Assembly: GCA_002377645.1 (NCBI GenBank) | Contig: DFQF01000027.1 | Location: 10,041-74,040, forward strand | Length of the DNA: 64,000 nucleotides | Reading direction: 5' to 3' | From: Nitrospinaceae bacterium UBA3496 | Lineage (GTDB): Bacteria; UBA8248 | In this document: one piece after another, positions 10,581 through 20,040 of the stretch | Numbering within the stretch: the stretch's first letter is position 1 | Layout: each line of letters opens with the position of its first letter | Translations under genes and position numbers: made by a program | The notes under the pieces: model-generated | Database searches by the model: none | Told to the model about the DNA's origin: nothing | Seen by the model: only the letters and a program-made list of their open reading frames with translations

Positions 10581-11999
10581 TCAGAATTCGTTGGAATGAA
10601 AATCTTCACTGCTTGACGGAACAACAGGGGTTGAGTCCTGACGATGAAAATTATCAAGATTAGAGAAACGGGCATACTCATCAAAAAATTTAATTTCCAA
10701 ATCACCAGTAGGACCATTTCTTTGTTTTGCAAGTATAACCGTTGCAACTCCTTTGTTTTCAGCAGTGGGCTCATAATATTCTTCTCGGTATAAGAGAGCA
10801 ACAACATCTGCATCTTGTTCAATAGAACCCGACTCACGCAAATCGGAAAGATTGGGCTTCTTCCCTTCTCTTGACTCTACAGCTCTGGAAAGTTGACTTA
10901 AAGCTACTACAGGAACATCTAGTTCTTTTGCTAAACCCTTAAGTCCTCTGGAAATCTCACTGATTTCTCTTTGTCTGTTTTCTACATTTGAACCTCTATG
11001 GGTCAATAATTGTAGATAATCAACAATCACTAAGCCCAAACCTGATTCATGTTTTAATCTCCTACATTTAGCTCTTATATCGAAAACTGACAGATCTGTT
11101 GCATCATCAATAAAAATTGGAGACTCTTTAAATTCTCCCGCAGACTGAATAAGTACGGGCCATTTATTTGATGGCATAAAACCACTCTGTAGGCTTCTCG
11201 CATTTACCATAGAACGAGCACATAACATTCTAATAGCTAAAGACCTTGCACTCATTTCCAAACTAAATATAGCAGTAGGTACTTTCGTTTCCAGTGCTGC
11301 ATGCTCAGCCAAGTTCAAAGCAAAAGCAGTCTTACCCATACTAGGCCTTCCTGCAATTACAATGAGTTCAGAAGGCTGTAACCCTGATGTAAGTCTATCA
11401 AATTCACTAAATCCACTAGGAATCCCAGTTATATGTTTTTTCTTATCATATAGGTCTTCGAGATAAGGAAAAGTTACCTTAATCACCTCTTCCATTGAAC
11501 TAATACTTTTTTGGAATCTACCAGAAGAAACTTCCAACATCGCTCTCTCTGCATCATCAATTAGTTTGTCAGTGTCTTCTTCGCCAAGATAAGCTCTTTC
11601 AGCAATTTCATTTGATGTTGTGACTAAATTTCTAAGTAAGTAAGTTGTTCTAACTAGTTTTGCATGGGTCAATGCTCTTCTAGGACTAGAAACATCATCG
11701 GACAATCGTGATATGTATTCTAAACCACCAGCGTTGTCTAAAGTTCCACTCTTTTTAAGAGTATCTGCTAAAGTAATTAGATCTATTGGCTCTTGTTTTT
11801 CAAAAAGAGAAACAATAGCATCAAAAATAGCCCTGTGACTTACTCTATAGAAATGATTGGAACGTACTACTTCAAGAATAGAAGAAACAATTCCATTATC
11901 AAGCAACATAGCCCCAAGTACGCTTTGTTCAGCTTCTATATTTTGCGGTGGCAGGTAATCAGAATTTGATTTTTTTTCATCTTTGGGAGGTGTTCTCAA
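10581..11999 (-). CDS. dnaB: Replicative DNA helicase DnaB
   Basis: This hexameric helicase unwinds DNA at the fork. An N-terminal DnaB domain (PPQNIEAEQSVLGAMLLD onward, about residues 17-120) is followed by a RecA-like motor. The motor has Walker A AGRPSMGKTAFALN, a Walker B region GLGLVIVDYLQLL, and ALSQLSRAVESR. The length of 472 residues is normal, with no intein. The start is TTG, 7 bases after GGAGG. A DciA-like candidate loader protein is encoded at 21743-22261. Confidence 0.95.
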   Translation of the reverse strand: MRTPPKDEKKSNSDYLPPQNIEAEQSVLGAMLLDNGIVSSILEVVRSNHFYRVSHRAIFDAIVSLFEKQEPIDLITLADTLKKSGTLDNAGGLEYISRLSDDVSSPRRALTHAKLVRTTYLLRNLVTTSNEIAERAYLGEEDTDKLIDDAERAMLEVSSGRFQKSISSMEEVIKVTFPYLEDLYDKKKHITGIPSGFSEFDRLTSGLQPSELIVIAGRPSMGKTAFALNLAEHAALETKVPTAIFSLEMSARSLAIRMLCARSMVNARSLQSGFMPSNKWPVLIQSAGEFKESPIFIDDATDLSVFDIRAKCRRLKHESGLGLVIVDYLQLLTHRGSNVENRQREISEISRGLKGLAKELDVPVVALSQLSRAVESREGKKPNLSDLRESGSIEQDADVVALLYREEYYEPTAENKGVATVILAKQRNGPTGDLEIKFFDEYARFSNLDNFHRQDSTPVVPSSSEDFHSNEF

Positions 12000-12091
12000 A
12001 AAAAAACCTCCATTCTCATAAAACCAAAAGAAGAATAGTAAAAACTTATATGATTAATACATTTTATTGCTAAAGGTAAATATCAGAAAAA

Positions 12092-12667
12092 TCATTCCGT
12101 TTCCGTATCTGTCTTAGCTGAATCGACAGGTTTTTCTTCTGAATCAGCAGGCCCTTCTCCATCTTCTGAACCAACAAGCTGTTCTTCCTGTTCAGAATCT
12201 TCAACTTCATTTTGTTCCTCTGCTTCATCTTGAAGAACATTTACACTTACAATAGGCCTAACGTCTTCATGTAATCGAATAGGTATTTCAAAAACACCTA
12301 CCTTTTTAATCGGTTCTTCTAAAATGATTTTTTTTCTATCTATTTGAATACCTAATTTAGCAAGCTCCTCTTCAATCATTCTATTGGTCAAAGAACCAAA
12401 CAAGCGTCCATCAGGACCAGCCTTAAGATGAAATTCAAGTTTAATATTGCTAAACTTAGAAGCACTTTCTTCTGCATCTCTTTTGGCTGCCTGTACTTGC
12501 GCTTCTCTAAGTAACTTTTCATGTTGACTAATTTTTACATTTCCAGTCGAGGCATGCAATGCCAAATTATTAGGCAACAAATAATTCATTCCATAACCGT
12601 CTGAAACGTCTACCACATCACCTGCTTCACCCAATTGGTCAATGTCTTTCCTTAAAATCAAACGCAA
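12092..12667 (-). CDS. rplI: 50S ribosomal protein L9 with acidic C-terminal tail
   Basis: L9 binds 23S rRNA near the L1 stalk. The N-terminal domain motif (DQLGEAGDVVDVSDGYGMNY) and the C-terminal domain (AGPDGRLFGSLTNRMIEEEL) are both clear. The usual length is about 150 residues. Here 191 residues include a tail from about 152 onward made mainly of Glu, Asp, Ser and Gln, with repeats such as DSEEKPVDSAKTDTETE. The start is TTG with AAGGGG upstream. It lies in the rpsF-ssb-rpsR-rplI block. Confidence 0.94.
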   Translation of the reverse strand: MRLILRKDIDQLGEAGDVVDVSDGYGMNYLLPNNLALHASTGNVKISQHEKLLREAQVQAAKRDAEESASKFSNIKLEFHLKAGPDGRLFGSLTNRMIEEELAKLGIQIDRKKIILEEPIKKVGVFEIPIRLHEDVRPIVSVNVLQDEAEEQNEVEDSEQEEQLVGSEDGEGPADSEEKPVDSAKTDTETE

Positions 12668-12684
12668 GATGTTATCCCCTTTAC

Positions 12685-12954
12685 TTAAGAACGATCAATT
12701 GTATATGGCATCAAGGCCATATAACGCGCTCTCTTTACAGCTGTAGTTAATTGTCTTTGATAAAACGCAGTCGTTCCAGTTACTCTTCTTGGAATAATTT
12801 TTCCTCTTTCACTAACCATATTTTTTAATGTTTTCACATCTTTATAATCTATATAAAAAATCCCTTCAGTAGTAAAACGACAGATTTTCTGCCTTTGGAA
12901 ACGCTTTCTTTTTTTTCTTCTGTTATCTGAATATCCTCGAGGAACTATCGGCAT
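12685..12954 (-). CDS. rpsR: 30S ribosomal protein S18
   Basis: S18 pairs with S6 on the platform of the small subunit. The protein is 89 residues long. Its core contains [47 protein letters not shown] and LMPYT, all standard S18 sequence. The N-terminus is very basic ([14 protein letters not shown]). AGGAG precedes the ATG. It is 17 bases upstream of rplI and follows ssb by 23 bases, so co-transcription is likely. Only one cysteine is present, so no zinc-binding form is suggested. Confidence 0.95.
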   Translation of the reverse strand: MPIVPRGYSDNRRKKRKRFQRQKICRFTTEGIFYIDYKDVKTLKNMVSERGKIIPRRVTGTTAFYQRQLTTAVKRARYMALMPYTIDRS

Positions 12955-12977
12955 AAAAAACTCCTAATCAACAAACA

Positions 12978-13400
12978 TTAAAAAGGGATATCATCATCTT
13001 TAATAGTTGAACTGTCATACGTATCTTCACTAAAACTAGTAGCTTGAGAACCTGTCTGTCCACCCATAGAAGCATCTCGAGGTTTGATAAAGTGTACGTT
13101 ATAAGCAACCACTTCGTGCTTGCTTCTCCTCTCCCCTTCTTTCGTTTCCCAGGAATTAAAAGCAAGTCTTCCTTCTACCAACACAGGACTTCCTTTTCCC
13201 AATTGTTCCTCAGACCATTCTCCCTGCTTACCAAAGACTACAATATCCACAAAACAAGTTTCCTCTTTCCACTCATCACCACTTCTGTATCTTCTGTTAA
13301 CAGCCAAACCAAAATTTACAACCGCTGTTCCCGAAGGCAGGAAACGCTTTTCTGGATCACGAGTTAGATTACCTCTTAAATAAACACTGTTTAAAGACAT
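12978..13400 (-). CDS. ssb: Single-stranded DNA-binding protein
   Basis: This is an OB-fold protein coating single-stranded DNA in replication and repair. The fold opens with SLNSVYLRGNLTRDPEKRFLPSG and contains SGDEWKEETCFVDIVVFGKQ. A Gly/Ser/Thr-rich linker leads to the acidic C-terminal tip DDDIPF, which recruits partner proteins. The ATG at 13400 has GGAGG at ideal spacing and gives 140 residues; an in-frame upstream ATG at 13415 is less likely. The gene lies between rpsF and rpsR, its classic place. Confidence 0.95.
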   Translation of the reverse strand: MSLNSVYLRGNLTRDPEKRFLPSGTAVVNFGLAVNRRYRSGDEWKEETCFVDIVVFGKQGEWSEEQLGKGSPVLVEGRLAFNSWETKEGERRSKHEVVAYNVHFIKPRDASMGGQTGSQATSFSEDTYDSSTIKDDDIPF

Positions 13401-13439
13401 AAGAAACCTCCACAATCACTATTTTCAAGGCAGAAGAAA

Positions 13440-13793
13440 CTAACTTTCATCCTTGACTTCTTGAGCAGCCTGATGATCAACTGTCTTTTTAATTTTCCTC
13501 AAGACAGATTCTTCTATACGTATAGTCATATACCTGAAAGTTTCTTCGTCTAATCTCATACCTTGTTCCATATCCGAGATAACTTCTTTTTCCGCTTTAT
13601 AAGTAACTACAAAGTAAGTGCCATGTCTTTGCTTATTAATAGGATAAGCTAAACGTTTTTTTCCGAGACGATCTACGGAAATAACTTCAGAACCATTTCC
13701 CTTCAAATGATTCTCAACTCCTTGAATCTTTTTTTCTACCGCATCTTCATCTAATTCAGGAGACAAAAGTACCATAGTTTCATACTGACGCAT
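13440..13793 (-). CDS. rpsF: 30S ribosomal protein S6
   Basis: S6 is a ferredoxin-like fold protein that forms a heterodimer with S18. The sequence begins MRQYETMVLLSPELDEDAVE and includes LGKKRLAYPINKQRHGTYFVV and FRYMTIRIEE, all characteristic. The length of 117 residues is normal. The ATG is preceded by GGAGG. It is the first ribosomal gene of the rpsF-ssb-rpsR-rplI-dnaB-alr series. The gap to hppA upstream is only about 60 bases and shows no clear terminator, so read-through from hppA is possible. Confidence 0.95.
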   Translation of the reverse strand: MRQYETMVLLSPELDEDAVEKKIQGVENHLKGNGSEVISVDRLGKKRLAYPINKQRHGTYFVVTYKAEKEVISDMEQGMRLDEETFRYMTIRIEESVLRKIKKTVDHQAAQEVKDES

Positions 13794-13856
13794 TCACGAA
13801 ACCTCCAAACTAACAAAAAACGAAAAAAGAAAAACTAATACTACATCATTCAAAAA

Positions 13857-15848
13857 CTAAAACAAAGGTGCCAGAACAAGAGAAACAATAGACATTAACT
13901 TAATAAGGATATTCATAGAGGGACCAGAGGTGTCTTTCATTGGGTCACCAACTGTATCACCAACTACAGCTGCCTTATGTGCCTCTGAACCTTTCCCTCC
14001 AAGCTTACCGTCTTCTATTTCTTTTTTAGCGTTATCCCAAGCACCACCTGCATTAGCCATAAGTAATGCTAATAGAACCCCTGACAACAAAGCTCCTGCC
14101 AACATACCACCAAGAGCTTCCTTGCCCATAGCAAAACCCACTATTATAGGAACAACTACGGCAGTTACACCTGGAAGAACCATTTCTTTCAATGCGGCTT
14201 GAGTACTAATATCAATACATCTACTACTATCTGGCTCTGATGTACCTTCCATAATTCCTTTGTCTTCTTGGAACTGCCTTCTTATCTCTTGGATCATTAT
14301 GAATGCAGCCTTACCTACAGAATTCATTGTCAAAGAACCAATAATAAAAGGAACAGCACCACCTATCAACAATCCTGCAACCACATTAGCATCTTGTAAG
14401 TCTATAGATTTTACTCCAGCCGCTTTAGTATAAGCAGCATAGAATGCTAAAGCAGTTAATGCAGCAGAACCGATTGCAAAACCTTTTCCAATCGCCGCTG
14501 TTGTATTTCCTAAGGCATCTAACCCATCAGTGATTTCTCTAGTTTCTGGTCCTAATTGACTCATCTCTGTAATTCCACCTGCATTGTCAGCGATTGGACC
14601 ATAAGCATCTACCGACATTGTGATTCCAATAGTTGCAAGCATACCAACAGCAGCAACAGAAATGCCGTATAAATCTGCCAATTGATTTGATATTAAAGTA
14701 ATAATTGCGAGAACAACTAGTGGGGCACATACACTTTCCAGACCAACAGCAAATCCACTAATAATATTAGTTGCAACACCTGTTTCTGATGCATCAACTA
14801 TCTTACCAACCGGTTTGCCACCCGTGCCAGTATAATATTCAGTCAACAAACCAATAGCTATTCCACCTAATGTCCCAATTAAGATAGAAGCGAAAATCGA
14901 AATAGGTAATCCCATTTTATTAGTTACAAAGTAAGCAAGGATCACAAAAACTAAAGCTGCTAGGAATGTAGAACTTCTCAACGCAGTAGCAGGATTTGCA
15001 CCTGAAAGTAACTTCATAGACCCAATACCAATTACTGAAGAGACAAGACCCATCATTGCGAGCAATAACGGTAATGCCATTGCCGCAGAGGTGTTGATGC
15101 CCATCCCTATCATCGAACCTATAAAGATCGTAGAAATAATGGCTCCAACATATGATTCAAAAAGGTCAGCGCCCATCCCAGCAACGTCTCCAACACAGTC
15201 ACCCACGTTATCTGCAATAACGGCAGGATTTCTAGGGTCATCCTCTGGGATATTTGCCTCTACTTTTCCAACCAAATCTGCTCCAACATCAGCAGTTTTA
15301 GTATAAATACCTCCGCCAACACGAGCAAAAAGAGCAATAGAACTAGCGCCCATCGAGAAGCCATTTATAATGCTAGCATTACTTTGAGCATTTAGAACAT
15401 CAAAATGCCAAAAAAGGAATCCAACACCCAATAGGCCGAGACTAGCAACAGAAAGACCCATAACCGTACCGCCGTAAAATGCCATAGAGAGAGCACCAGA
15501 TTGCCCACCTCCAGAATTAGCAGCCGCAGCGGTTCTTACATTTGCTTTTGTAGCTGCATTCATACCAAAAAATCCCGCTAAAACGGAACAAACAGCACCC
15601 GTAATAAAAGACAAACCAGTATCAAACGAGATTGCATAACTTAAAATTAAGAAAACAACCAAAACAAAAATAGCTAAGATCTTGTATTCTCTTTTCAGAA
15701 AAACCATTGCGCCTTCACGAATCTGACCTGCTAGTTTGACCATTAGTTCATTCCCTGGGGATTGTTTGCTAATCCACATATAAATAATCCCAGCAAGTAA
15801 CAAACCAGCAATTCCAAAAAAAGCTGCTAAATTAGAAAAAGCAATCAT
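13857..15848 (-). CDS. hppA: Membrane-bound, K+-stimulated type ion-pumping pyrophosphatase
   Basis: This integral membrane pump couples pyrophosphate hydrolysis to H+ or Na+ export. It has 663 residues with about 16 hydrophobic segments. The substrate site includes [40 protein letters not shown] and the C-terminal [15 protein letters not shown]. The motif [10 protein letters not shown] carries alanine where K+-independent enzymes carry lysine (GNTTKA). This places it in the K+-stimulated subfamily, which contains both Na+ and H+ pumps; the ion is not settled here. GGAGG lies 13 bases before the ATG, and a TAG two codons upstream fixes the start. Confidence 0.94.
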   Translation of the reverse strand: MIAFSNLAAFFGIAGLLLAGIIYMWISKQSPGNELMVKLAGQIREGAMVFLKREYKILAIFVLVVFLILSYAISFDTGLSFITGAVCSVLAGFFGMNAATKANVRTAAAANSGGGQSGALSMAFYGGTVMGLSVASLGLLGVGFLFWHFDVLNAQSNASIINGFSMGASSIALFARVGGGIYTKTADVGADLVGKVEANIPEDDPRNPAVIADNVGDCVGDVAGMGADLFESYVGAIISTIFIGSMIGMGINTSAAMALPLLLAMMGLVSSVIGIGSMKLLSGANPATALRSSTFLAALVFVILAYFVTNKMGLPISIFASILIGTLGGIAIGLLTEYYTGTGGKPVGKIVDASETGVATNIISGFAVGLESVCAPLVVLAIITLISNQLADLYGISVAAVGMLATIGITMSVDAYGPIADNAGGITEMSQLGPETREITDGLDALGNTTAAIGKGFAIGSAALTALAFYAAYTKAAGVKSIDLQDANVVAGLLIGGAVPFIIGSLTMNSVGKAAFIMIQEIRRQFQEDKGIMEGTSEPDSSRCIDISTQAALKEMVLPGVTAVVVPIIVGFAMGKEALGGMLAGALLSGVLLALLMANAGGAWDNAKKEIEDGKLGGKGSEAHKAAVVGDTVGDPMKDTSGPSMNILIKLMSIVSLVLAPLF

Positions 15849-15922
15849 CGACTATTCTGACCCTCCTGGTTTAAAAAAAAACCGAAAAAAACAAAAATTT
15901 GGGCAATTAAAATTTATTAAAA

Positions 15923-16456
15923 CTATGAAACAAAATCAAAGGCCTCTAAGGCCACATCTTCTAAAATTCCATCAATTATTTCCAATTCTTTAGGTGGGAA
16001 CCGTTTAAGTACCCAATCAGAGATTTCTATATCTGTATCCGGTCTCCCTATACCAATTCTAATTCGAGAAAAATCTGAAGTTCCCAATTTCTCGATAATA
16101 TCACGTACTCCTTTATGACCTGCATCGCCACCAGCAATTTTACTTCGAATCGAGCCTAACTTCACATCTATATCATCATGCAGAACTAAGAGATTACTCG
16201 GCTCTATATTTCTATACTGCGTAAAACTTTTAACACACGAGCCACTTAAATTCATATAAGTTTTTGGTTTTATAACAAAAACTTCTTTTTCACTAATCGA
16301 AGCAACTCCATAATCAACATTCTTGTCAGATAGGTCAATTTTAATGTCATATTTAACACAAAAAAAATCCAAAGCTCTAAACCCGACATTGTGACGGGTC
16401 CTGTCATAATCCTGCTCAGGATTACCTAAACCTACAATCACTTTTGTGGAGTACAT
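15923..16456 (-). CDS. pth: Peptidyl-tRNA hydrolase
   Basis: This enzyme frees tRNA from peptidyl-tRNA that has dropped off the ribosome. The N-terminal VGLGNPEQDYDRTRHNVGF contains the catalytic histidine, and KPKTYMNLSG and LVLHDDIDVKLG are family motifs. In the third motif (AGHKGVRD) lysine replaces the asparagine of the E. coli enzyme. The length of 177 residues is slightly short of the usual 185-200. AAGG precedes the ATG. It follows rplY by 18 bases, the common rplY-pth pairing. Confidence 0.93.
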   Translation of the reverse strand: MYSTKVIVGLGNPEQDYDRTRHNVGFRALDFFCVKYDIKIDLSDKNVDYGVASISEKEVFVIKPKTYMNLSGSCVKSFTQYRNIEPSNLLVLHDDIDVKLGSIRSKIAGGDAGHKGVRDIIEKLGTSDFSRIRIGIGRPDTDIEISDWVLKRFPPKELEIIDGILEDVALEAFDFVS

Positions 16457-16474
16457 ACATCAACCTTGAGAAAA

Positions 16475-17167
16475 TCAATCTTCGTTTTCTTTCTTCTCAG
16501 AATCGTCAGATTCTGTTTCTTCTTTAGTTTCTTCTCCAGCTTCAGAAGTTACTTCAGAATCAACTTCTTCATCTCCTTCGATGTCTTCTTCGACTTCTTC
16601 CTCTTCTTCAGCAGGTACTGAAATAGAAAGAACCGGATCATCAAGTTCGTTTAAAAGTCCCACATTCTCAGGCAGTGAAACATCCCTGACATGTAAAACT
16701 CCACCAATATCTACATCAGATATATCCAGCAAAATTTGTTCTGGTATATCAACAGGGAGACATTCTACTTCAAGTTCCCTAAGAACTTGAGACAAGACAC
16801 CTCCCATTTTAATTCCAACTGCCTCTCCCTCAAGCACAAGAGGTACTGAGACGGTGATTTTTTGATCCATTCTAATCTCAAGTAAATCTACATGAACGTA
16901 GGAATCATTCATGACATTATAATTTAGGTCTTTCACAATCACGGATCTTTCTTTCTTCTTTTCGCCCGCAACCTTCAGTTTAAAAACAACATTACTTCCT
17001 GCCGAAGTATTTAAGAGAGAAGACAACAACTCTGGATTAAATTGAATAGAGACTGGTTTATCAACCCCATAAACAACAGCAGGTATAAGACCATTTTTTC
17101 TTAGTCTTTTAGCGTAACTCTTTCCTTTTCCTTCTCTTACCTCTGCTTCAAGTATCAAGTCTTCCAT
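16475..17167 (-). CDS. rplY: 50S ribosomal protein L25 (CTC/TL5 type)
   Basis: This protein binds 5S rRNA. Residues 1-90 form the L25 domain (starting LEAEVREGKGKSYAKRLRKNG), and about 95-185 the TL5 beta domain (VPLVLEGEAVGIKMGG, QVLRELEVECLP). From about 186 the chain is an acidic tail rich in Glu, Asp, Ser and Thr, ending EKKENED. The full length is 230 residues. GGAG precedes the ATG. It lies between prs and pth, a conserved order. The acidic tail resembles the one on L9 in this genome. Confidence 0.94.
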   Translation of the reverse strand: MEDLILEAEVREGKGKSYAKRLRKNGLIPAVVYGVDKPVSIQFNPELLSSLLNTSAGSNVVFKLKVAGEKKKERSVIVKDLNYNVMNDSYVHVDLLEIRMDQKITVSVPLVLEGEAVGIKMGGVLSQVLRELEVECLPVDIPEQILLDISDVDIGGVLHVRDVSLPENVGLLNELDDPVLSISVPAEEEEEVEEDIEGDEEVDSEVTSEAGEETKEETESDDSEKKENED

Positions 17168-17203
17168 ACGTCTTGCTCCGTTTAAAGAAGATAGAATTTT
17201 ACT

Positions 17204-18148
17204 CTAAATAAAAAGACTACTCACAGAAGAATCTTCGTGAATACGAGTAATCGCCTCTGCAAGAAGTTCTCCTATAGTTAAAATTTTCACTTTCCCAGAA
17301 TCTTTTAACTTTTCTGGAAGGGGTATAGTATCTGTTGTAACCAATTCTTCCAACACCGAATCTTCAATTCTATCAGAAGCTGGACCTGAAAGAACAGAAT
17401 GAGTACAACAGGCATAAACTCTGCTAGCTCCCTTTTCTACCAATGCGGTAGCAGCCTGAGTTAATGTTCCCGCTGTATCTACTATATCGTCAACAATTAC
17501 AACATCACGTCCTTTCACATCACCAATAATTCTCATAACTTCAGATTCATTTGCTCTTTCTCTTCTTTTGTCTATGATACCAAGACCTGCATTAAGTCTT
17601 TTCGCGTAGGCTCTTGCTCTTTCAACACCTCCTGCATCAGGAGAAACTATCACTGGATCATCAAGATCTTTTCTTAAAAAATAATTAATCATTACAGGGG
17701 CTGCATAAAGATGGTCTACCGGAATATCAAAAAAACCCTGAATTTGACCCGCATGTAAATCTATTGTAATAATTCTATCTGCTCCAGCTGCAGTTAAGAG
17801 ATTAGCTACTAATTTCGCTGTAATTGGGACCCTAGGCTGTACTTTTCTATCTTGTCTGGCATAAGCAAAATATGGGATTACTGCTGTTATTCTTTCTGCT
17901 GAAGATCTCCTGAAAGCATCTAACATAATAAGCATTTCTATTAAATTTGCATTGCCTGGGTGACACAGGCTCTGTATAGCAAAAACATCCGCACCACGAA
18001 CATTTTCCTGAATTTGTACAGAAGTCTCTCCATCACTAAAATCAACAATCTCAATCTCTCCTTTTTTTATTTCCAAGGACTCAAAAATACAATTTGAAAG
18101 GAGTGGATTAGACCTTCCTGAAAAAACTTTTATACGCCTGTTTGCCAA
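17204..18148 (-). CDS. prs: Ribose-phosphate pyrophosphokinase (PRPP synthase)
   Basis: This enzyme makes PRPP from ribose 5-phosphate and ATP for nucleotide, histidine and tryptophan synthesis. Motifs seen are RRIKVFSGRSNP, IPYFAYARQDRK (ATP binding), DLHAGQIQGFF, VSPDAGGVERARAYA and the PRPP loop VIVDDIVDTAGTL. The open frame extends to 18217, but the extra residues are not family-like. AAAGGG lies 7 bases before a TTG at 18148, giving 314 residues, the usual size. It lies between ispE and rplY, as in E. coli-like and deltaproteobacterial orders. Confidence 0.94.
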   Translation of the reverse strand: MANRRIKVFSGRSNPLLSNCIFESLEIKKGEIEIVDFSDGETSVQIQENVRGADVFAIQSLCHPGNANLIEMLIMLDAFRRSSAERITAVIPYFAYARQDRKVQPRVPITAKLVANLLTAAGADRIITIDLHAGQIQGFFDIPVDHLYAAPVMINYFLRKDLDDPVIVSPDAGGVERARAYAKRLNAGLGIIDKRRERANESEVMRIIGDVKGRDVVIVDDIVDTAGTLTQAATALVEKGASRVYACCTHSVLSGPASDRIEDSVLEELVTTDTIPLPEKLKDSGKVKILTIGELLAEAITRIHEDSSVSSLFI

Positions 18149-18291
18149 AACAATACCCTTTACACTCAAGTAGAACGATAAACCCGAGTTTCTTACTCTA
18201 TCTGTGAAATTTGTCAAGTCCAGTTTACAAAAAACTAAAGAGAATTACATTATATCGCATAAATTGAAAAACATTCCAAAGCGATTCTTAA

Positions 18292-19167
18292 TTAGAATTT
18301 AAAATTACTATTTTGCAGGATACTTCTTTCCAAGGGCTTCACAACGGAAACCCATAATTTCTTTTTCGAAGAAAAAAAATTAAATGCATTAACTATGTCC
18401 TTTTTTTTTGAAAAAATTCCGAAAATTGCAGAACCGCTACCACTTAGAAGTGCTAGTTTTGAGCCAAATGCCAACAATTTTTCCTTATACTCTCTCAGAA
18501 AAGGATATCTAGGAAAAACAACTTTTTCTAAGTCATTTTCTCTACAATCATATCTTTTACTCAAAGTAAATGGTTGATTATTTTTAGTGCGACTTTTTAA
18601 GATTTCCTCCCTAGACCATCCATAAACGTCATGAGTAGATAAAGAAATAAGGGGTTTAACAATTAAAACATAATTTCTAGAACTAAACTTACAAGGATAT
18701 GATTTTTTATCACCTTTTCCCTCAAAAATATAACTTGGACCACCTAAGAAAAACGGCACATCTGCTCCTAATTTCTTCGCTAAACTTTCAAGTTTTTCCG
18801 TGGAGTAATTAATTCTCCAAAGCTTATTCAAAATCCATAACACACACGCAGCGTTACCACTTCCACCTCCTAATCCAGCACCAATTGGAATTTTCTTTTC
18901 TAAATTAATGATAGCACCTAATTCTTTGTCTCCACATTCGTCACGGAGTAGGTTTGCAGCCTTGTATATAATATTTTCCTTTCCTTTTATTGAAGAATTA
19001 TCAACCGAAATGTCAATCCTTCTCCTTCTTTTGCCTATTACAAGATGATCAAAAAGATCGACCTGCAAAAGATGTGTTTTAACCTCATGAAAGCCATCAT
19101 CTCTTAAACCAAGGATTTTTAGACCCAAATTTATCTTAGCTGGACTCATCATTCGGATTAAAGACAT
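18292..19167 (-). CDS. ispE: 4-diphosphocytidyl-2-C-methyl-D-erythritol kinase
   Basis: This GHMP kinase phosphorylates CDP-methylerythritol in the non-mevalonate isoprenoid pathway. The N-terminal SPAKINLGLKILGLRDDGFHEV, the ATP loop KIPIGAGLGGGSGNAA and the C-terminal ALLSGSGSAIFGIF are diagnostic. The length is 291 residues. AGGAG precedes the ATG. It follows the LolB-like gene by 15 bases and leads to prs, the lolB-ispE-prs order known from Gammaproteobacteria. Confidence 0.93.
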   Translation of the reverse strand: MSLIRMMSPAKINLGLKILGLRDDGFHEVKTHLLQVDLFDHLVIGKRRRRIDISVDNSSIKGKENIIYKAANLLRDECGDKELGAIINLEKKIPIGAGLGGGSGNAACVLWILNKLWRINYSTEKLESLAKKLGADVPFFLGGPSYIFEGKGDKKSYPCKFSSRNYVLIVKPLISLSTHDVYGWSREEILKSRTKNNQPFTLSKRYDCRENDLEKVVFPRYPFLREYKEKLLAFGSKLALLSGSGSAIFGIFSKKKDIVNAFNFFSSKKKLWVSVVKPLERSILQNSNFKF

Positions 19168-19182
19168 CCTTCATTTCTCCTG

Positions 19183-20040
19183 CTAATCGAAAAATAGATG
19201 ATGAATAGTAATATCGAAAGGAATCTTCAAATTAAATGCATCTTTTTGAATAGAATCAAACATTGAACTGTTTAGTTCTTCAATTTCAATCTTCAAATGT
19301 GCTTTATTTTTCGGATTAACTATTAAAATAGTTTTAGGAAATTGTATTCCATCAATTTTTTGATAAGAAAGATAACGAACAAATAATTTTTGACCAGATA
19401 TATCAATTTTAACTTTACTTGGCATTAAAGAAGTTTTATAAATCCAAAATGTTCTAGAGTTCTTCATATCTTTCATTATAGGATGTAAGACTCCTTCTGC
19501 CTTATCGAATCTATAGTTCTTGGGTTCAAACTTTGGTCTTAAAACACTCAAGATTTCAAGAAAAATATCTAACTCTACAGGAATGCCAAACAAATTATTC
19601 ATTGTTTTTCTGGTAAAATCTCCTACATATAGTTTCTGTTTTGTAATATTAAATATCTTTAGACTCTTTCCGTTTGCAACGACAGAAAAAAAAGGATTTC
19701 CGAAAGGACTTAAAATTTCCATCCTAAACGAATTTGGTTTTTTCCAAACAAGAAATGCGTTTCCGGAAAAAGTTCCTTCTTCAAATCCAATTCCTTGATG
19801 AAAAAGACTTTCACTTTTTTCGGATTCAGGAAAAAAAATCTCAAAGGAAACTAAAGTACTAAGAGATCGGATAGACCTATTAGATTTTATTTTCTTAAAA
19901 ACCTGTCCTTTTCCAGGGAAAAATTCTGTCTTGTCTTTAAGAAAATTATTTATACTACATGAACTTAATAAAATTCCCAAAAAAAGGAAAAGGAGCATTT
20001 TATGAAAATATATTTTACTTTCCTTTAAATTTTCAATCAT
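19183..20040 (-). CDS. LolB-like outer-membrane lipoprotein (probable)
   Basis: The protein has 285 residues. A short basic N-terminus and a hydrophobic stretch end in the lipobox LLSSC, with Cys28 the predicted lipidated residue. The mature part is beta-rich with a LolA/LolB-like pattern: a segment SGNAFLVWKKPNSFRMEILSPFG resembles the strand-rich core of LolB and DUF4292 proteins. It starts within an ATGA overlap with the TPR gene and is followed by ispE and prs, the position of lolB in many Proteobacteria. LolB accepts lipoproteins from LolA at the outer membrane. Function is inferred from fold pattern and context. Confidence 0.6.
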   Translation of the reverse strand: MIENLKESKIYFHKMLLFLFLGILLSSCSINNFLKDKTEFFPGKGQVFKKIKSNRSIRSLSTLVSFEIFFPESEKSESLFHQGIGFEEGTFSGNAFLVWKKPNSFRMEILSPFGNPFFSVVANGKSLKIFNITKQKLYVGDFTRKTMNNLFGIPVELDIFLEILSVLRPKFEPKNYRFDKAEGVLHPIMKDMKNSRTFWIYKTSLMPSKVKIDISGQKLFVRYLSYQKIDGIQFPKTILIVNPKNKAHLKIEIEELNSSMFDSIQKDAFNLKIPFDITIHHLFFD

